64,000 nt of DNA. It comes from Terriglobia bacterium. GTDB taxonomy: Bacteria; Acidobacteriota; Terriglobia; Bryobacterales; Bryobacteraceae. Shown here one piece after another: positions 30,669 to 38,465 of the stretch (position 1 is the first letter of the stretch; each line of letters opens with the position of its first letter). The position numbers were made by a program, and so were the translations under genes. The DNA lies in assembly GCA_020073345.1 (NCBI GenBank), contig JAIQFI010000029.1:1-64000 (forward strand). Reading direction: 5' to 3'. The notes beneath the pieces are model-generated. The model was not told where the DNA came from. It saw only the letters and a program-made list of their open reading frames with translations, and made no database searches.

Positions 30669-32453
30669 TTACTGTAAGGGCTTCCCGTCCAGGACGAACG
30701 TCATTAGCTTGGGGAACACCGTCTGCGCCGTCGTCGGAGGCGCCGGAGCGCCTGGTTCGGCGCTGCGAGCCACCACGATTCCCTGGCCGCCCATCAGCGC
30801 GACGTACTGTTTACCGTCCAATTGATACGTGATCGGCGGGCCCATGCCTCCGCGGAGTCCGGTCTGGATATCCAGGAGCTTTTCGCCTTTGTCGGCGCTA
30901 TAAGCGACCAACCGCCCGTCCGGAATCACCTGGATCACCAGATTGCCCGCGGTGGTCACGGTTCCCCCGCCGATCGATCCGCCGCCTTGGGTCCGCCAGC
31001 GTTCTTTCTGCGTCACCGGGTCCCAGGCGACCAGCACATTCGTTTGCCCGGCGGGAGGAGCTTCGGGGCCTATCGCAGGCGGAGCCGGGAGTGTGGGCGG
31101 AGGAGGAGGCGCAACACCCTGGCCATTCGCCGGAGGCGCTCCGCGCTTCACCCCGATGTTGCTTCGACCCGGTTGATAAGCGAACGCCGGGTCGATCGCG
31201 AAGTTCGAACTGCTCACCATGGAAGTCGGGACGTACACCAGCCCAGTCGTGGGATTGAACGACATGGGGGACCAGTTGTGCGCCCCACCCGGACCCGGTG
31301 AAATCTGAATGGTCTCGTTGCCGTAGTGCGCTTCAGGGTTGACGAAAGGGCGCCCCGTGCGCTCGTCCAGACCTCTCGCCCAGGTGACTTTGGCGAAGGG
31401 CTGGCCGGAGATGAACTGGCCCGAGACGCGGTCGATCACGTAATAGAACCCGTCTTTGTTGGCCTGCATCAGGACCTTGCGCTGCTGGCCCCGAATCGTG
31501 ACGTCCGCGAGCAGCAATTGCTGGACGCTGTCGTAGTCCCAGGAATCGCCTGGCACGACTTGGAAATACCATTTCAGCTCGCCCGTGTCCGGTTTCACGG
31601 CGAGAATCGATGCGAGGTACAGATTCTCCTTGCCCTTCGACTTGCGCAGCTCTTCGGGCCAGGGGCCGCCGTTGCCGGTGCCAACATAGAGGAGATCGGC
31701 ATCGGGATCGTAGGCCATGCCATCCCAGACCGATCCGCCGCCGCCGAGCTTCCAATAGTCGCCCGACCACGTTTCCGCGGCTTTCTTGAGCGCAGGATGC
31801 TCGAAAGGTTTCGAAGGATCGCCCGGAACGGTGTAAAACTTCCATGCGAATTTGCCGGTGGCGGCGTCGAAGGCGGAGAAGAATCCGCGAATGGGGAGTT
31901 CGGCGCCCGCGACACCAATGATCACTTTCCCTTTGGCGATACGCGGCGCCATGGTCACGGTGTAGCCTTCGTTCGAATAGGACACGCGGGATTCCCAGGC
32001 CGGCTTTCCCGTTTCCGCATTGAGAGCGATCAGGCGGCCGTCGATGATCGGCGCGATGATCAGGTTCTGATAAAGCGCAAGGCCGCGATTCACCACGCCG
32101 CAGCAGATTTGCGGGCGCGTTTTATCCTGATTGACTTCCGGGTCCCAGCGCCACTTCTCCTTGCCGGTGCGCGCGTCGACCGCGATAACGACGCTCCAGT
32201 TTGTGATGCTGTAGAGCGTGCCGTTCGAGAACAGCGGCGTGGCTTCCTGGTTTCCACCGCCTTTGCCGAGATCGAAAGACCAGTTCAGGCCCAGGCGGCT
32301 AACGTTCGAGACGTTGATCTGATTGAGCGGGCTGTAGCGCGTCTCACCCGGAGTCAGGCCATAGCTGGTCCACTCATCGGGATTCGCCGAACGGGCAGAC
32401 TGGGCATGGACGAACGGCAGCGCCATCAGGGTTGCAAGCAGGATCTTTTTCAC
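30669..32453 (-). CDS. PQQ-dependent dehydrogenase, alcohol-dehydrogenase-like, no cytochrome c domain
   Basis: 594 residues with a signal peptide (cut near 18). PQQ features are the vicinal pair C117-C118 (QICCGVV), GDSWDYDSVQ (aspartate region) and GPGGAHNWSPMSFNP. It matches type II alcohol dehydrogenases up to the linker after the propeller (LMTFVLDGKPLQ), then stops just where their cytochrome c domain begins; whether that is loss or the ancestral state is open. Residues about 440-480 form a proline-rich insert. It ends 16 nt from the convergent kinase gene. The frameshifted gene at 60975 is a close relative. Confidence 0.82.
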   Translation of the reverse strand: MKKILLATLMALPFVHAQSARSANPDEWTSYGLTPGETRYSPLNQINVSNVSRLGLNWSFDLGKGGGNQEATPLFSNGTLYSITNWSVVIAVDARTGKEKWRWDPEVNQDKTRPQICCGVVNRGLALYQNLIIAPIIDGRLIALNAETGKPAWESRVSYSNEGYTVTMAPRIAKGKVIIGVAGAELPIRGFFSAFDAATGKFAWKFYTVPGDPSKPFEHPALKKAAETWSGDYWKLGGGGSVWDGMAYDPDADLLYVGTGNGGPWPEELRKSKGKENLYLASILAVKPDTGELKWYFQVVPGDSWDYDSVQQLLLADVTIRGQQRKVLMQANKDGFYYVIDRVSGQFISGQPFAKVTWARGLDERTGRPFVNPEAHYGNETIQISPGPGGAHNWSPMSFNPTTGLVYVPTSMVSSSNFAIDPAFAYQPGRSNIGVKRGAPPANGQGVAPPPPPTLPAPPAIGPEAPPAGQTNVLVAWDPVTQKERWRTQGGGSIGGGTVTTAGNLVIQVIPDGRLVAYSADKGEKLLDIQTGLRGGMGPPITYQLDGKQYVALMGGQGIVVARSAEPGAPAPPTTAQTVFPKLMTFVLDGKPLQ

Positions 32454-32467
32454 GATTCAACTCCTTT

Positions 32468-32971
32468 TCAGGCCTGCATGGGAGCGTCGGCGCCGCCCCA
32501 GAGATTCATAGTGTTCAGCTCGTCGCGGCCGCAGGCCTTCAAGTACAGGAACAACTGCGTGCGATACGCCGCGAACCCGCCGAGTACCAGATACACAATG
32601 TGCGAACCGCGGCTAGCTTTCTTGCCGAAGAAGTCGATCTCGCCGCGGAAATCAGCATCCGAGAACGCACCGAGCTGTTGGGCGTAGTCACCGCTCTGTT
32701 TTTCGATTGCCGCGAGAACTTGATCGAAGTTCATGGCATTGGCCGCGGCCTGGGCAGCGCCGAAAGCCGACCCGTCAAAAGCGCCGGTCTTGATCGCCGG
32801 GATCAAGCTGGGACCCATGATGGTCAGATAGCGAAGCAGTTCGATAGTGCTGCGCTGCTTCGGCGTCGGACGATAGTCTAGCTGGCTGCGATCTACTTTA
32901 CTCGCCAGATGGAGGAGGATTCGAACCTCGTTCTGCAAGGAGGCAATGAGTTCTTCTTTTGTTAGGACCAT
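32468..32971 (-). CDS. DUF1993-family DinB-like protein
   Basis: 167 residues, all helical. LIASLQNEVRILLHLASKVD then DYRPTPKQRSTIELLRYL resembles the DinB/DUF1993 superfamily of small helical-bundle proteins, some of which bind metal through three histidines. Here HL (about 22) and H in RGSHIVYLVLGG (about 125) could be two of them, but I cannot confirm a full set. No signal peptide. It is placed between two PQQ dehydrogenase genes in the same direction (14 and 11 nt gaps), so it is probably in their operon. Confidence 0.6.
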   Translation of the reverse strand: MVLTKEELIASLQNEVRILLHLASKVDRSQLDYRPTPKQRSTIELLRYLTIMGPSLIPAIKTGAFDGSAFGAAQAAANAMNFDQVLAAIEKQSGDYAQQLGAFSDADFRGEIDFFGKKASRGSHIVYLVLGGFAAYRTQLFLYLKACGRDELNTMNLWGGADAPMQA

Positions 32972-32982
32972 GTTCTCGTTTC

Positions 32983-35010
32983 TTAGTTTTCTGGATTCGG
33001 CGCTGCGCCGCGGCCGCCTGCGCCGCCACCACCGCCTCGTCCACCACGACCGCCACGCCCGCCGGGTGCGCCGGGCTGCCCGACGGCGAGTCCAACCAGT
33101 TCGGCTCCGTTGCCTTGCGTGCCGTTCACCACGGCCACCAGGAACTGCCGCCCGTTGACCAGATACGTCATAGTGGGACCGACGCTGGAGCCTAGCGGCA
33201 TTTCATGGATCACGGCTCCGGTCTTCTTATCGATGAAACGGAGGTCGGCGCTGCCTTCCACCAGCATCGTCTTGGTCACCAGGATGGGCGAGCGCTGCCC
33301 GCCGCCCCAACCGCTGGCGTCGATGCCAGCCGCCTTGAGCGCAGGATTATTCACGATGGCGTCAGTAGGCTTGCCGTTCGGAATCATCCATGCCTGATCG
33401 CCGGTGTTCAGATCGAATGCCGTGATGCGGCCGTACGGACCTTTGATCAGCGGCAGGTTACCCGCAACGTTGGTGTTCCCGCCTCCGCCGCCAGCGATGT
33501 ACGGCATCTCCGAGCGATCTGCGCCTGGAACCAGCGTAGAAATGTACGGGCTGGTGGTCGAAGGAATGTACAGCATCCCGGTTTCAGGATCGACCGCGCC
33601 ACCCATCCAGTTCGCTCCGCCGCCCGCACCCGGAAGCTGTATCGTACCGAGTTTGCCGCCGGTGTCCTTAACGATCGGCGGAGTGTAGATCGGCCCTAGG
33701 ACGTAATTCGAGGCGATCTTCAAAGCCTCGGCCTTGATCTCGGGAGTGTAATCCGCCAGGTCGGCTTCGGTCACGCCCTGGCGATCGAACGCTGCGGGCT
33801 TCGTCGGGAAAGGCTGCGTGGGCGAATACCACTCGCCTGGAGCGCTGCCTTTCGGCACCGGACGTTCTTCGATGGGCCACACCGGCTGCCCGTTGGTGCG
33901 ATCGAACACAAACGTGAACGCCGACTTGTTCACTTGCGCCAGAGCCTTGATCTTTTTCCCGTTCACGGTGAGGTCGAGCAGAATGGGTGCGGCGGGAATA
34001 TCGTAGTCCCACATCTCGTGGTGAATTAACTGGTAGTGCCAAACTCGTTTGCCGGTTTTCGCATCCAGACACACGACGCTATCGGAAAACAGGTTCGCGC
34101 CGGGACGCTGGCCGCCGTACGTATCGCCGCTGGGTGCCTCAACGGGAATGTAGACGTAGCCGAGCTCTTCATCGCCGGTCAGCGGTCCCCACGCGCCGGT
34201 GTTGCCGGTGAAAGTGTTGGAATCCTTGCCTCGGTCATCTTTGCCCCAAGTTTCGGCGCCGAATTCGCCGGGTTGCGGAACAGTGTGGAAGGTCCACAAC
34301 AGCTTGCCGGTGCGGACGTCGTAGCCACGGATATAGCCCGGCGTGTTCAGACGTGTCGGCAGCGCGACACCGACTTTCAAAGAAGCGCCGACCACCGCAA
34401 CATCGCGAATGATGATAGGAGGCGACGTGGCGCCGATGGTCCCGTTCTGGACGACGGGCCGGTCGAGGCCGAGCCACAGGTCTACGTGACTGTCTTTTCC
34501 GAAGTTCGCGATCGGGGCGCCGGTTTTCGCATTCAACTCAACGAGCTGATAGCCGGGCGTGATGAACAAGATCCGGTCGTCGCCGCGGCCATCGCTCCAG
34601 TAGCTGACGCCGCGATTGTTGGCGCGCACGGCTCCGCGCTCTGCCGTATCGTCGCCGCGATAGGTCCACAGAGTTTCGCCCGTGGCGGCATCGGCCGCGA
34701 CGACGGTGCGTCCGGTGCCTGCCGTGAAGAATAACTTGCCGCCAGCCATCAGCGGAGTCACTTCCCAGGCGGCCTGCGGAGCGGGGCCCATGTTCTGGGC
34801 TTTCCAGCGCCAGACCACTTGCAGATTCTTGACATTGGCCGCGCTGATCTGATCGAGTGGCGAATACCGGGTGCTGCCAGCGTCGCCTCCGTTCACGCGC
34901 CATTCGCCCGACGTGGGTGTTCCCTGCTGCCCCCGTGCAGGCGTCAGGTTCCAGACGGCGAACGCGGCCACGCCCAGGGCCAGCGTCACGGATGATTTTG
35001 TTCGATTCAT
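32983..35010 (-). CDS. PQQ-dependent dehydrogenase, membrane/soluble glucose-dehydrogenase-like
   Basis: 675 residues with a signal peptide (cut after ARGQ, near 28). The glucose-dehydrogenase branch of quinoproteins is indicated by RGVSYWSDGR (about 128), HHEMWDYDIPAAPIL (about 340) and PIEERPVPKGSAPGEWYSPT. It has no vicinal cysteine pair. The C-terminus is a glycine/arginine-rich tail (about 650-675) of simple repeats, unlikely to be folded. First gene of a minus-strand unit that includes DUF1993 and the gene at 30669. Its promoter shares the palindrome at 35024-35049 with the divergent gene. Confidence 0.8.
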   Translation of the reverse strand: MNRTKSSVTLALGVAAFAVWNLTPARGQQGTPTSGEWRVNGGDAGSTRYSPLDQISAANVKNLQVVWRWKAQNMGPAPQAAWEVTPLMAGGKLFFTAGTGRTVVAADAATGETLWTYRGDDTAERGAVRANNRGVSYWSDGRGDDRILFITPGYQLVELNAKTGAPIANFGKDSHVDLWLGLDRPVVQNGTIGATSPPIIIRDVAVVGASLKVGVALPTRLNTPGYIRGYDVRTGKLLWTFHTVPQPGEFGAETWGKDDRGKDSNTFTGNTGAWGPLTGDEELGYVYIPVEAPSGDTYGGQRPGANLFSDSVVCLDAKTGKRVWHYQLIHHEMWDYDIPAAPILLDLTVNGKKIKALAQVNKSAFTFVFDRTNGQPVWPIEERPVPKGSAPGEWYSPTQPFPTKPAAFDRQGVTEADLADYTPEIKAEALKIASNYVLGPIYTPPIVKDTGGKLGTIQLPGAGGGANWMGGAVDPETGMLYIPSTTSPYISTLVPGADRSEMPYIAGGGGGNTNVAGNLPLIKGPYGRITAFDLNTGDQAWMIPNGKPTDAIVNNPALKAAGIDASGWGGGQRSPILVTKTMLVEGSADLRFIDKKTGAVIHEMPLGSSVGPTMTYLVNGRQFLVAVVNGTQGNGAELVGLAVGQPGAPGGRGGRGGRGGGGGAGGRGAAPNPEN

Positions 35011-35023
35011 ATCACAACGTAGT

Positions 35024-35049
35024 GTATAACAAACCCTATCTTGTTATAC
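35024..35049. promoter_or_regulatory. Perfect palindrome in a divergent promoter
   Basis: GTATAACAA (35024-35032) and TTGTTATAC (35041-35049) are exact inverse complements around 8 nt. The 61-nt gap separates the starts of a PQQ dehydrogenase (minus) and a secreted protein (plus). Each arm contains a -10-like hexamer (TATAAC) pointing in opposite directions, so the palindrome may be both the paired -10 elements and an operator for one regulator controlling both genes. Confidence 0.5.
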
Positions 35050-35071
35050 TCGGCTTTGTAGGATCTCCGTT

Positions 35072-35722
35072 ATGATCAATCCACTTAAACCTCGTCGTAT
35101 GTTAGCTCTGACGTTCGCCCTGACAGCCACCCTGGTGGCATTTGCCCAAGAAGGCGGGAAGGGTGACCCGGACCGGGCCGTCACAGGCGGGCAGTTTCCA
35201 GCAGGCTGGAGCGCGCGCCCGGATCGCGGCGCCAACACCGGCATCAAATTTTCCCAAACTGGCGATGTCTACCACTTCCAGATGGGCACTACCGGAACGA
35301 TGTGGCGTAGCGACTGGACCAAGTCCGGCAACTACACCTACTCGGCTCGGCTGACCCAGATGAAGAAGGCTTCGCATCCGGTGTCGTATGGCCTGGTCAT
35401 CGGCGGGAGCAATATGGGCCCCTCGCCGACCTATACCTATTTCCTGGTTCGCCAGTCGGGCGAGTATTTCATCTCCAACTGGGAAGGGGCAGCGCCGAAG
35501 ACGGTGGTGGACTGGACTGCAAATGCCGCCATCACTAAAGAAGGTGCGGACGGGAAACAGGCCAACACGCTGGGCGTCCAGGTTCAAGGCGATAACGTGA
35601 TCTTCAGCGTCAACGGTAAGGAAGTCACGCGCTTGGCGAAGAGCAAGGTCCACGCGGATGGCGTGATCGGTTTCCGGGTCGGCCACACGCTGGATGTCGA
35701 TGTCGACCAGGTGAAGAAGTAG
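35072..35722 (+). CDS. Secreted concanavalin-like / DUF1080-like domain protein
   Basis: 216 residues with a signal peptide (first 25 residues, ending VAFAQ). The rest is a single beta-rich domain with alternating strands (YTYSARLTQMKK, YTYFLVRQSGEYFISNW, NVIFSVNGKEVTRL, VIGFRVGHTLDVDVDQV). This fits the lectin/glucanase-like fold of DUF1080 relatives; the match is to the fold, not to a named enzyme. No catalytic residues can be identified. It is divergent from a PQQ dehydrogenase and ends 2 nt from a convergent ankyrin gene. Confidence 0.6.
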   Translation: MINPLKPRRMLALTFALTATLVAFAQEGGKGDPDRAVTGGQFPAGWSARPDRGANTGIKFSQTGDVYHFQMGTTGTMWRSDWTKSGNYTYSARLTQMKKASHPVSYGLVIGGSNMGPSPTYTYFLVRQSGEYFISNWEGAAPKTVVDWTANAAITKEGADGKQANTLGVQVQGDNVIFSVNGKEVTRLAKSKVHADGVIGFRVGHTLDVDVDQVKK

Positions 35723-35724
35723 TT

Positions 35725-37131
35725 CTACTTCGCGCCGAGCTTTCTGAGCAACGCCGCGGTATCTTCGTGCACGTCGATGCGCTGGCCGCCGCGGCTGTTA
35801 CCGCCGGCTTTTCCGAGCGCGGCGTCGATGGGGGACTTTCCGCTGGAATCCTTCACATCAAGCTTGGCGCCATGATCGAACAGGTATTGGACCACGTCGT
35901 TCCATCCCCAGAACGCCGCGGCTGCAATCGGAGTTTGCTCCCTCCGGCCGCCGGACGCATTGATATCGGCGCCCGCTTTGAGCAGTAACTCAAGCGAGTC
36001 GATGGACCTCTGCTGCACGTCAAAGGTGGTGTAAAGCCCGCGCGTGTCGGCGTCCACCGATCCGAGTCCCGCCGCCGCCATGACCGGAGTGATTCCCTGG
36101 TTATTGGGAAGGTCGATGATTGCGCCGTGCTCCAGCAGCAGCTTAATCGCCGGAGCATCCAGAGCCTTGGCGGCGCGCAGCAGCGGCGTGGCGCCTATGG
36201 TTAACATCCCATCGACGCCGCGATCCGAGCCAATGCTCCGGTAGGGCGGCAGAAGCTTTAATTGCAGATTCGGATTCGCGCCCGCGTTCAACAGCTGTTC
36301 GATCACCTGCAGAGGCGTGGTGTCATCCACCGCCGGGGCATCGGGCCTTCCTCCGTGCGGAAGCGTGTTGTAGTCGACCGCGAGATACAGCGGGCTCCGT
36401 CCCCACCAGTCCCACTTGTTCACGTTCGCTCCGGCCTTGATTAGGTACGCCGCGACGTCCCAATGGGCGTTCCAGACGGCCGTGATCAGCGGCGTGACGC
36501 CTTCCGGATCGGCCAAATTCAGATCGGCCTTGCCTTCGACCATGGCTTTGACACATTCAAGGCAGCCTTCGCGAGTCGCGTACAGCATCGCCGTAAGGCC
36601 TCCGTACGAGCGATATTGCGCGCGCGGCTCGGTGCTCACCTGCGACGGGACATCGTTCACCATCGCACGGGCGTTGACGTCGGCACCGTGCGCAACCAGT
36701 TCCCTTACCATCGGGCCTTGGTTTTGCGCGGACGCCCACATGAGAGCGGTCTGGTCCTTCTGGTGCTCCTTTGCGTTCACGTGCGCGCCGTGTTCCAGCA
36801 GGAGCTTCGCCGCTGCGACGTTGTTGCCGCGCGCGATCAGCATCAGCGCAGTCTGACCGTCGGCGGAGGGAGAGTCGGGATCCGCCCCGGCCTGCAGAAG
36901 CTTATCGATGATGTCCGTGTTCGCGTTCATGGCGGCTTCGGACATGGGTGTCGCGCCGAACTCATTCCTGGCGTTGACATCCGCGCCGGCCTTGAGGAGC
37001 CGGTCGACCTGAGCGGCGTCGTTGTTGTGGGCAGCCCAATGTAGCGGGGTGGTGCCGTCAGATGACGGAGTGTTGATGTCGGCCGCGAGCGCCAACCCGG
37101 CAATCGCACTGGCTAAGAACAAGGTCTTCAT
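35725..37131 (-). CDS. Secreted ankyrin-repeat protein
   Basis: 468 residues. A signal peptide (MKTLFLASAIAGLALAAD) is followed by about ten ankyrin repeats with the TPLHWAAHNNDAAQVDRLLK / GADVNA pattern over nearly the full length. A longer insert (about 160-185) and one degenerate repeat near 260-310 interrupt the run. Export suggests a periplasmic or surface scaffold. It follows 2 nt after the DUF1552 gene and belongs to the DUF1592-DUF1552-ankyrin operon, a grouping seen in Acidobacteriota and Planctomycetes. Confidence 0.88.
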   Translation of the reverse strand: MKTLFLASAIAGLALAADINTPSSDGTTPLHWAAHNNDAAQVDRLLKAGADVNARNEFGATPMSEAAMNANTDIIDKLLQAGADPDSPSADGQTALMLIARGNNVAAAKLLLEHGAHVNAKEHQKDQTALMWASAQNQGPMVRELVAHGADVNARAMVNDVPSQVSTEPRAQYRSYGGLTAMLYATREGCLECVKAMVEGKADLNLADPEGVTPLITAVWNAHWDVAAYLIKAGANVNKWDWWGRSPLYLAVDYNTLPHGGRPDAPAVDDTTPLQVIEQLLNAGANPNLQLKLLPPYRSIGSDRGVDGMLTIGATPLLRAAKALDAPAIKLLLEHGAIIDLPNNQGITPVMAAAGLGSVDADTRGLYTTFDVQQRSIDSLELLLKAGADINASGGRREQTPIAAAAFWGWNDVVQYLFDHGAKLDVKDSSGKSPIDAALGKAGGNSRGGQRIDVHEDTAALLRKLGAK

Positions 37132-37133
37132 GG

Positions 37134-38450
37134 CTAGACCTCTTTGAACTTGCCGGAGCTGTCGCCAAATTTCTCTTCGGGAACTCCCACGCGATCGAGA
37201 ATCGTGAGCAGCATATTCGCCAGCGGAGTCTGGTCAGGATACTTCAGATGCTGACCGCCCTTGACCGATTTCCAGCCGCCCACCAGCGCCGTCGGCAGCG
37301 GATCGTGATTGTGCGCATTGCTGTTGCTCATATTACTGCCGTACAGAATCAAGGAGTGATCCAGCATGGTCCCGTCGCCATCCGGCATCTTCTGGAGCTT
37401 CGTGAGGAACTTGGCGAAAATGTCGGTGTGATAAGTCTGGATTTTGACCAGCTTGTCCATCTTGGCCTGCTCGTTGTTGTGGTGCGAGAGCGGATGGAAC
37501 GCGTCGGAGACGCCGATCTGGTTGTAGGTCAGTCCGCTGACCTCGGCGGCCATCATGAAGGCGAACACGCGCGTCATGTTGGCCTGATACGCCACAGCGA
37601 TCAGATCGAACAACAGGTTGATGTGCTGCTCGAAGGTGGGCGGGATGCCACCCGGCGTGTCGGGGATGTTTACGTGCGAAAGATCGCGCGCATCCATCTT
37701 CTCAACCCGCCGCTCGATTTCCCGAACCGTGTCGAGATAGTCGCTGACCATCGCGCGGTCCTGCGGTCCCAGGCTGCGCTGCAGATCGGCGGCTTCCGTG
37801 GAAACCAGGTCGAGAACGCTCGAATACTGCTTGGAGATCCGCTTGCGCTCCTCGGGCGTGTCGCCCTGTCCGAACATCCGCTGGAACAGCTTGCGCGGAT
37901 CGTTTTCCATGGGCAGCGGGTTGCTGGGCGTGCGGAAAGAGATGGTGCCCGCATAGCTGCAGCCGAAATCGCGATCGCAGGAGCCGCCTCCACCATGGAC
38001 CTCGGTCGCCACTTCGAGCGATGGAAACGGCGTGTCCTGGCCGATGTGTTGCGCGGCGATCTGGTCTACCGTCGGGCCGCCGAAGGGGTCCTGGCTCGCC
38101 CGCGGATGAACGCAACTCAGCCACGTGCCGGGAGTAATCGCATGGACGGCCGGGCTCACGGCGGGCCGGTTGGCCAGGCCGCTCACCACGGTCAGCTGTT
38201 TCTGGAAGGGGGCCAGCGGCTTGAGAATCGGCGACAGTTCGAAGTTCGAGCCTTCGGTTTTCGGCGTCCACTGACCCATGATGGCGCCGTGCGGGAAATA
38301 GATGAAGCCCAGGTGAGGCGTCGGATTCGCCGCCGTCTGGGCCAGGGCGGTCCGGGCGGGGATCATCGCGTCAAGCAACGGCAACGCGATGGCAGTGCCC
38401 ACGCCACGCAAAAAAGTCCGCCGGGGGAGATGCTTTTTCGTAATGAACAT
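37134..38450 (-). CDS. DUF1552 protein with Tat signal
   Basis: 438 residues. Twin-arginine signal PRRTFLRGVGTAIALPLLDA at residues 9-28, so the protein is exported folded. The remainder is DUF1552: GFIYFPHGAIMGQWTP, TVVSGLANRP, AQHIGQDTPFPSLEVATEV, and SHHNNEQAKMDKLVKI. These proteins are of unknown activity, related to the alkaline-phosphatase-like DUF1501 group, and are almost always encoded next to a DUF1592 cytochrome c protein. Here it starts 15 nt after that gene. Confidence 0.88.
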   Translation of the reverse strand: MFITKKHLPRRTFLRGVGTAIALPLLDAMIPARTALAQTAANPTPHLGFIYFPHGAIMGQWTPKTEGSNFELSPILKPLAPFQKQLTVVSGLANRPAVSPAVHAITPGTWLSCVHPRASQDPFGGPTVDQIAAQHIGQDTPFPSLEVATEVHGGGGSCDRDFGCSYAGTISFRTPSNPLPMENDPRKLFQRMFGQGDTPEERKRISKQYSSVLDLVSTEAADLQRSLGPQDRAMVSDYLDTVREIERRVEKMDARDLSHVNIPDTPGGIPPTFEQHINLLFDLIAVAYQANMTRVFAFMMAAEVSGLTYNQIGVSDAFHPLSHHNNEQAKMDKLVKIQTYHTDIFAKFLTKLQKMPDGDGTMLDHSLILYGSNMSNSNAHNHDPLPTALVGGWKSVKGGQHLKYPDQTPLANMLLTILDRVGVPEEKFGDSSGKFKEV

Positions 38451-38465
38451 TGGAAAACTCCCTTC

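Noticed and set aside
31326-32687. Long open frame (453 codons) on the plus strand opposite a PQQ dehydrogenase
   Set aside because: It mirrors the PQQ gene, has no ribosome site or recognisable domain, and is a GC-rich antisense shadow.
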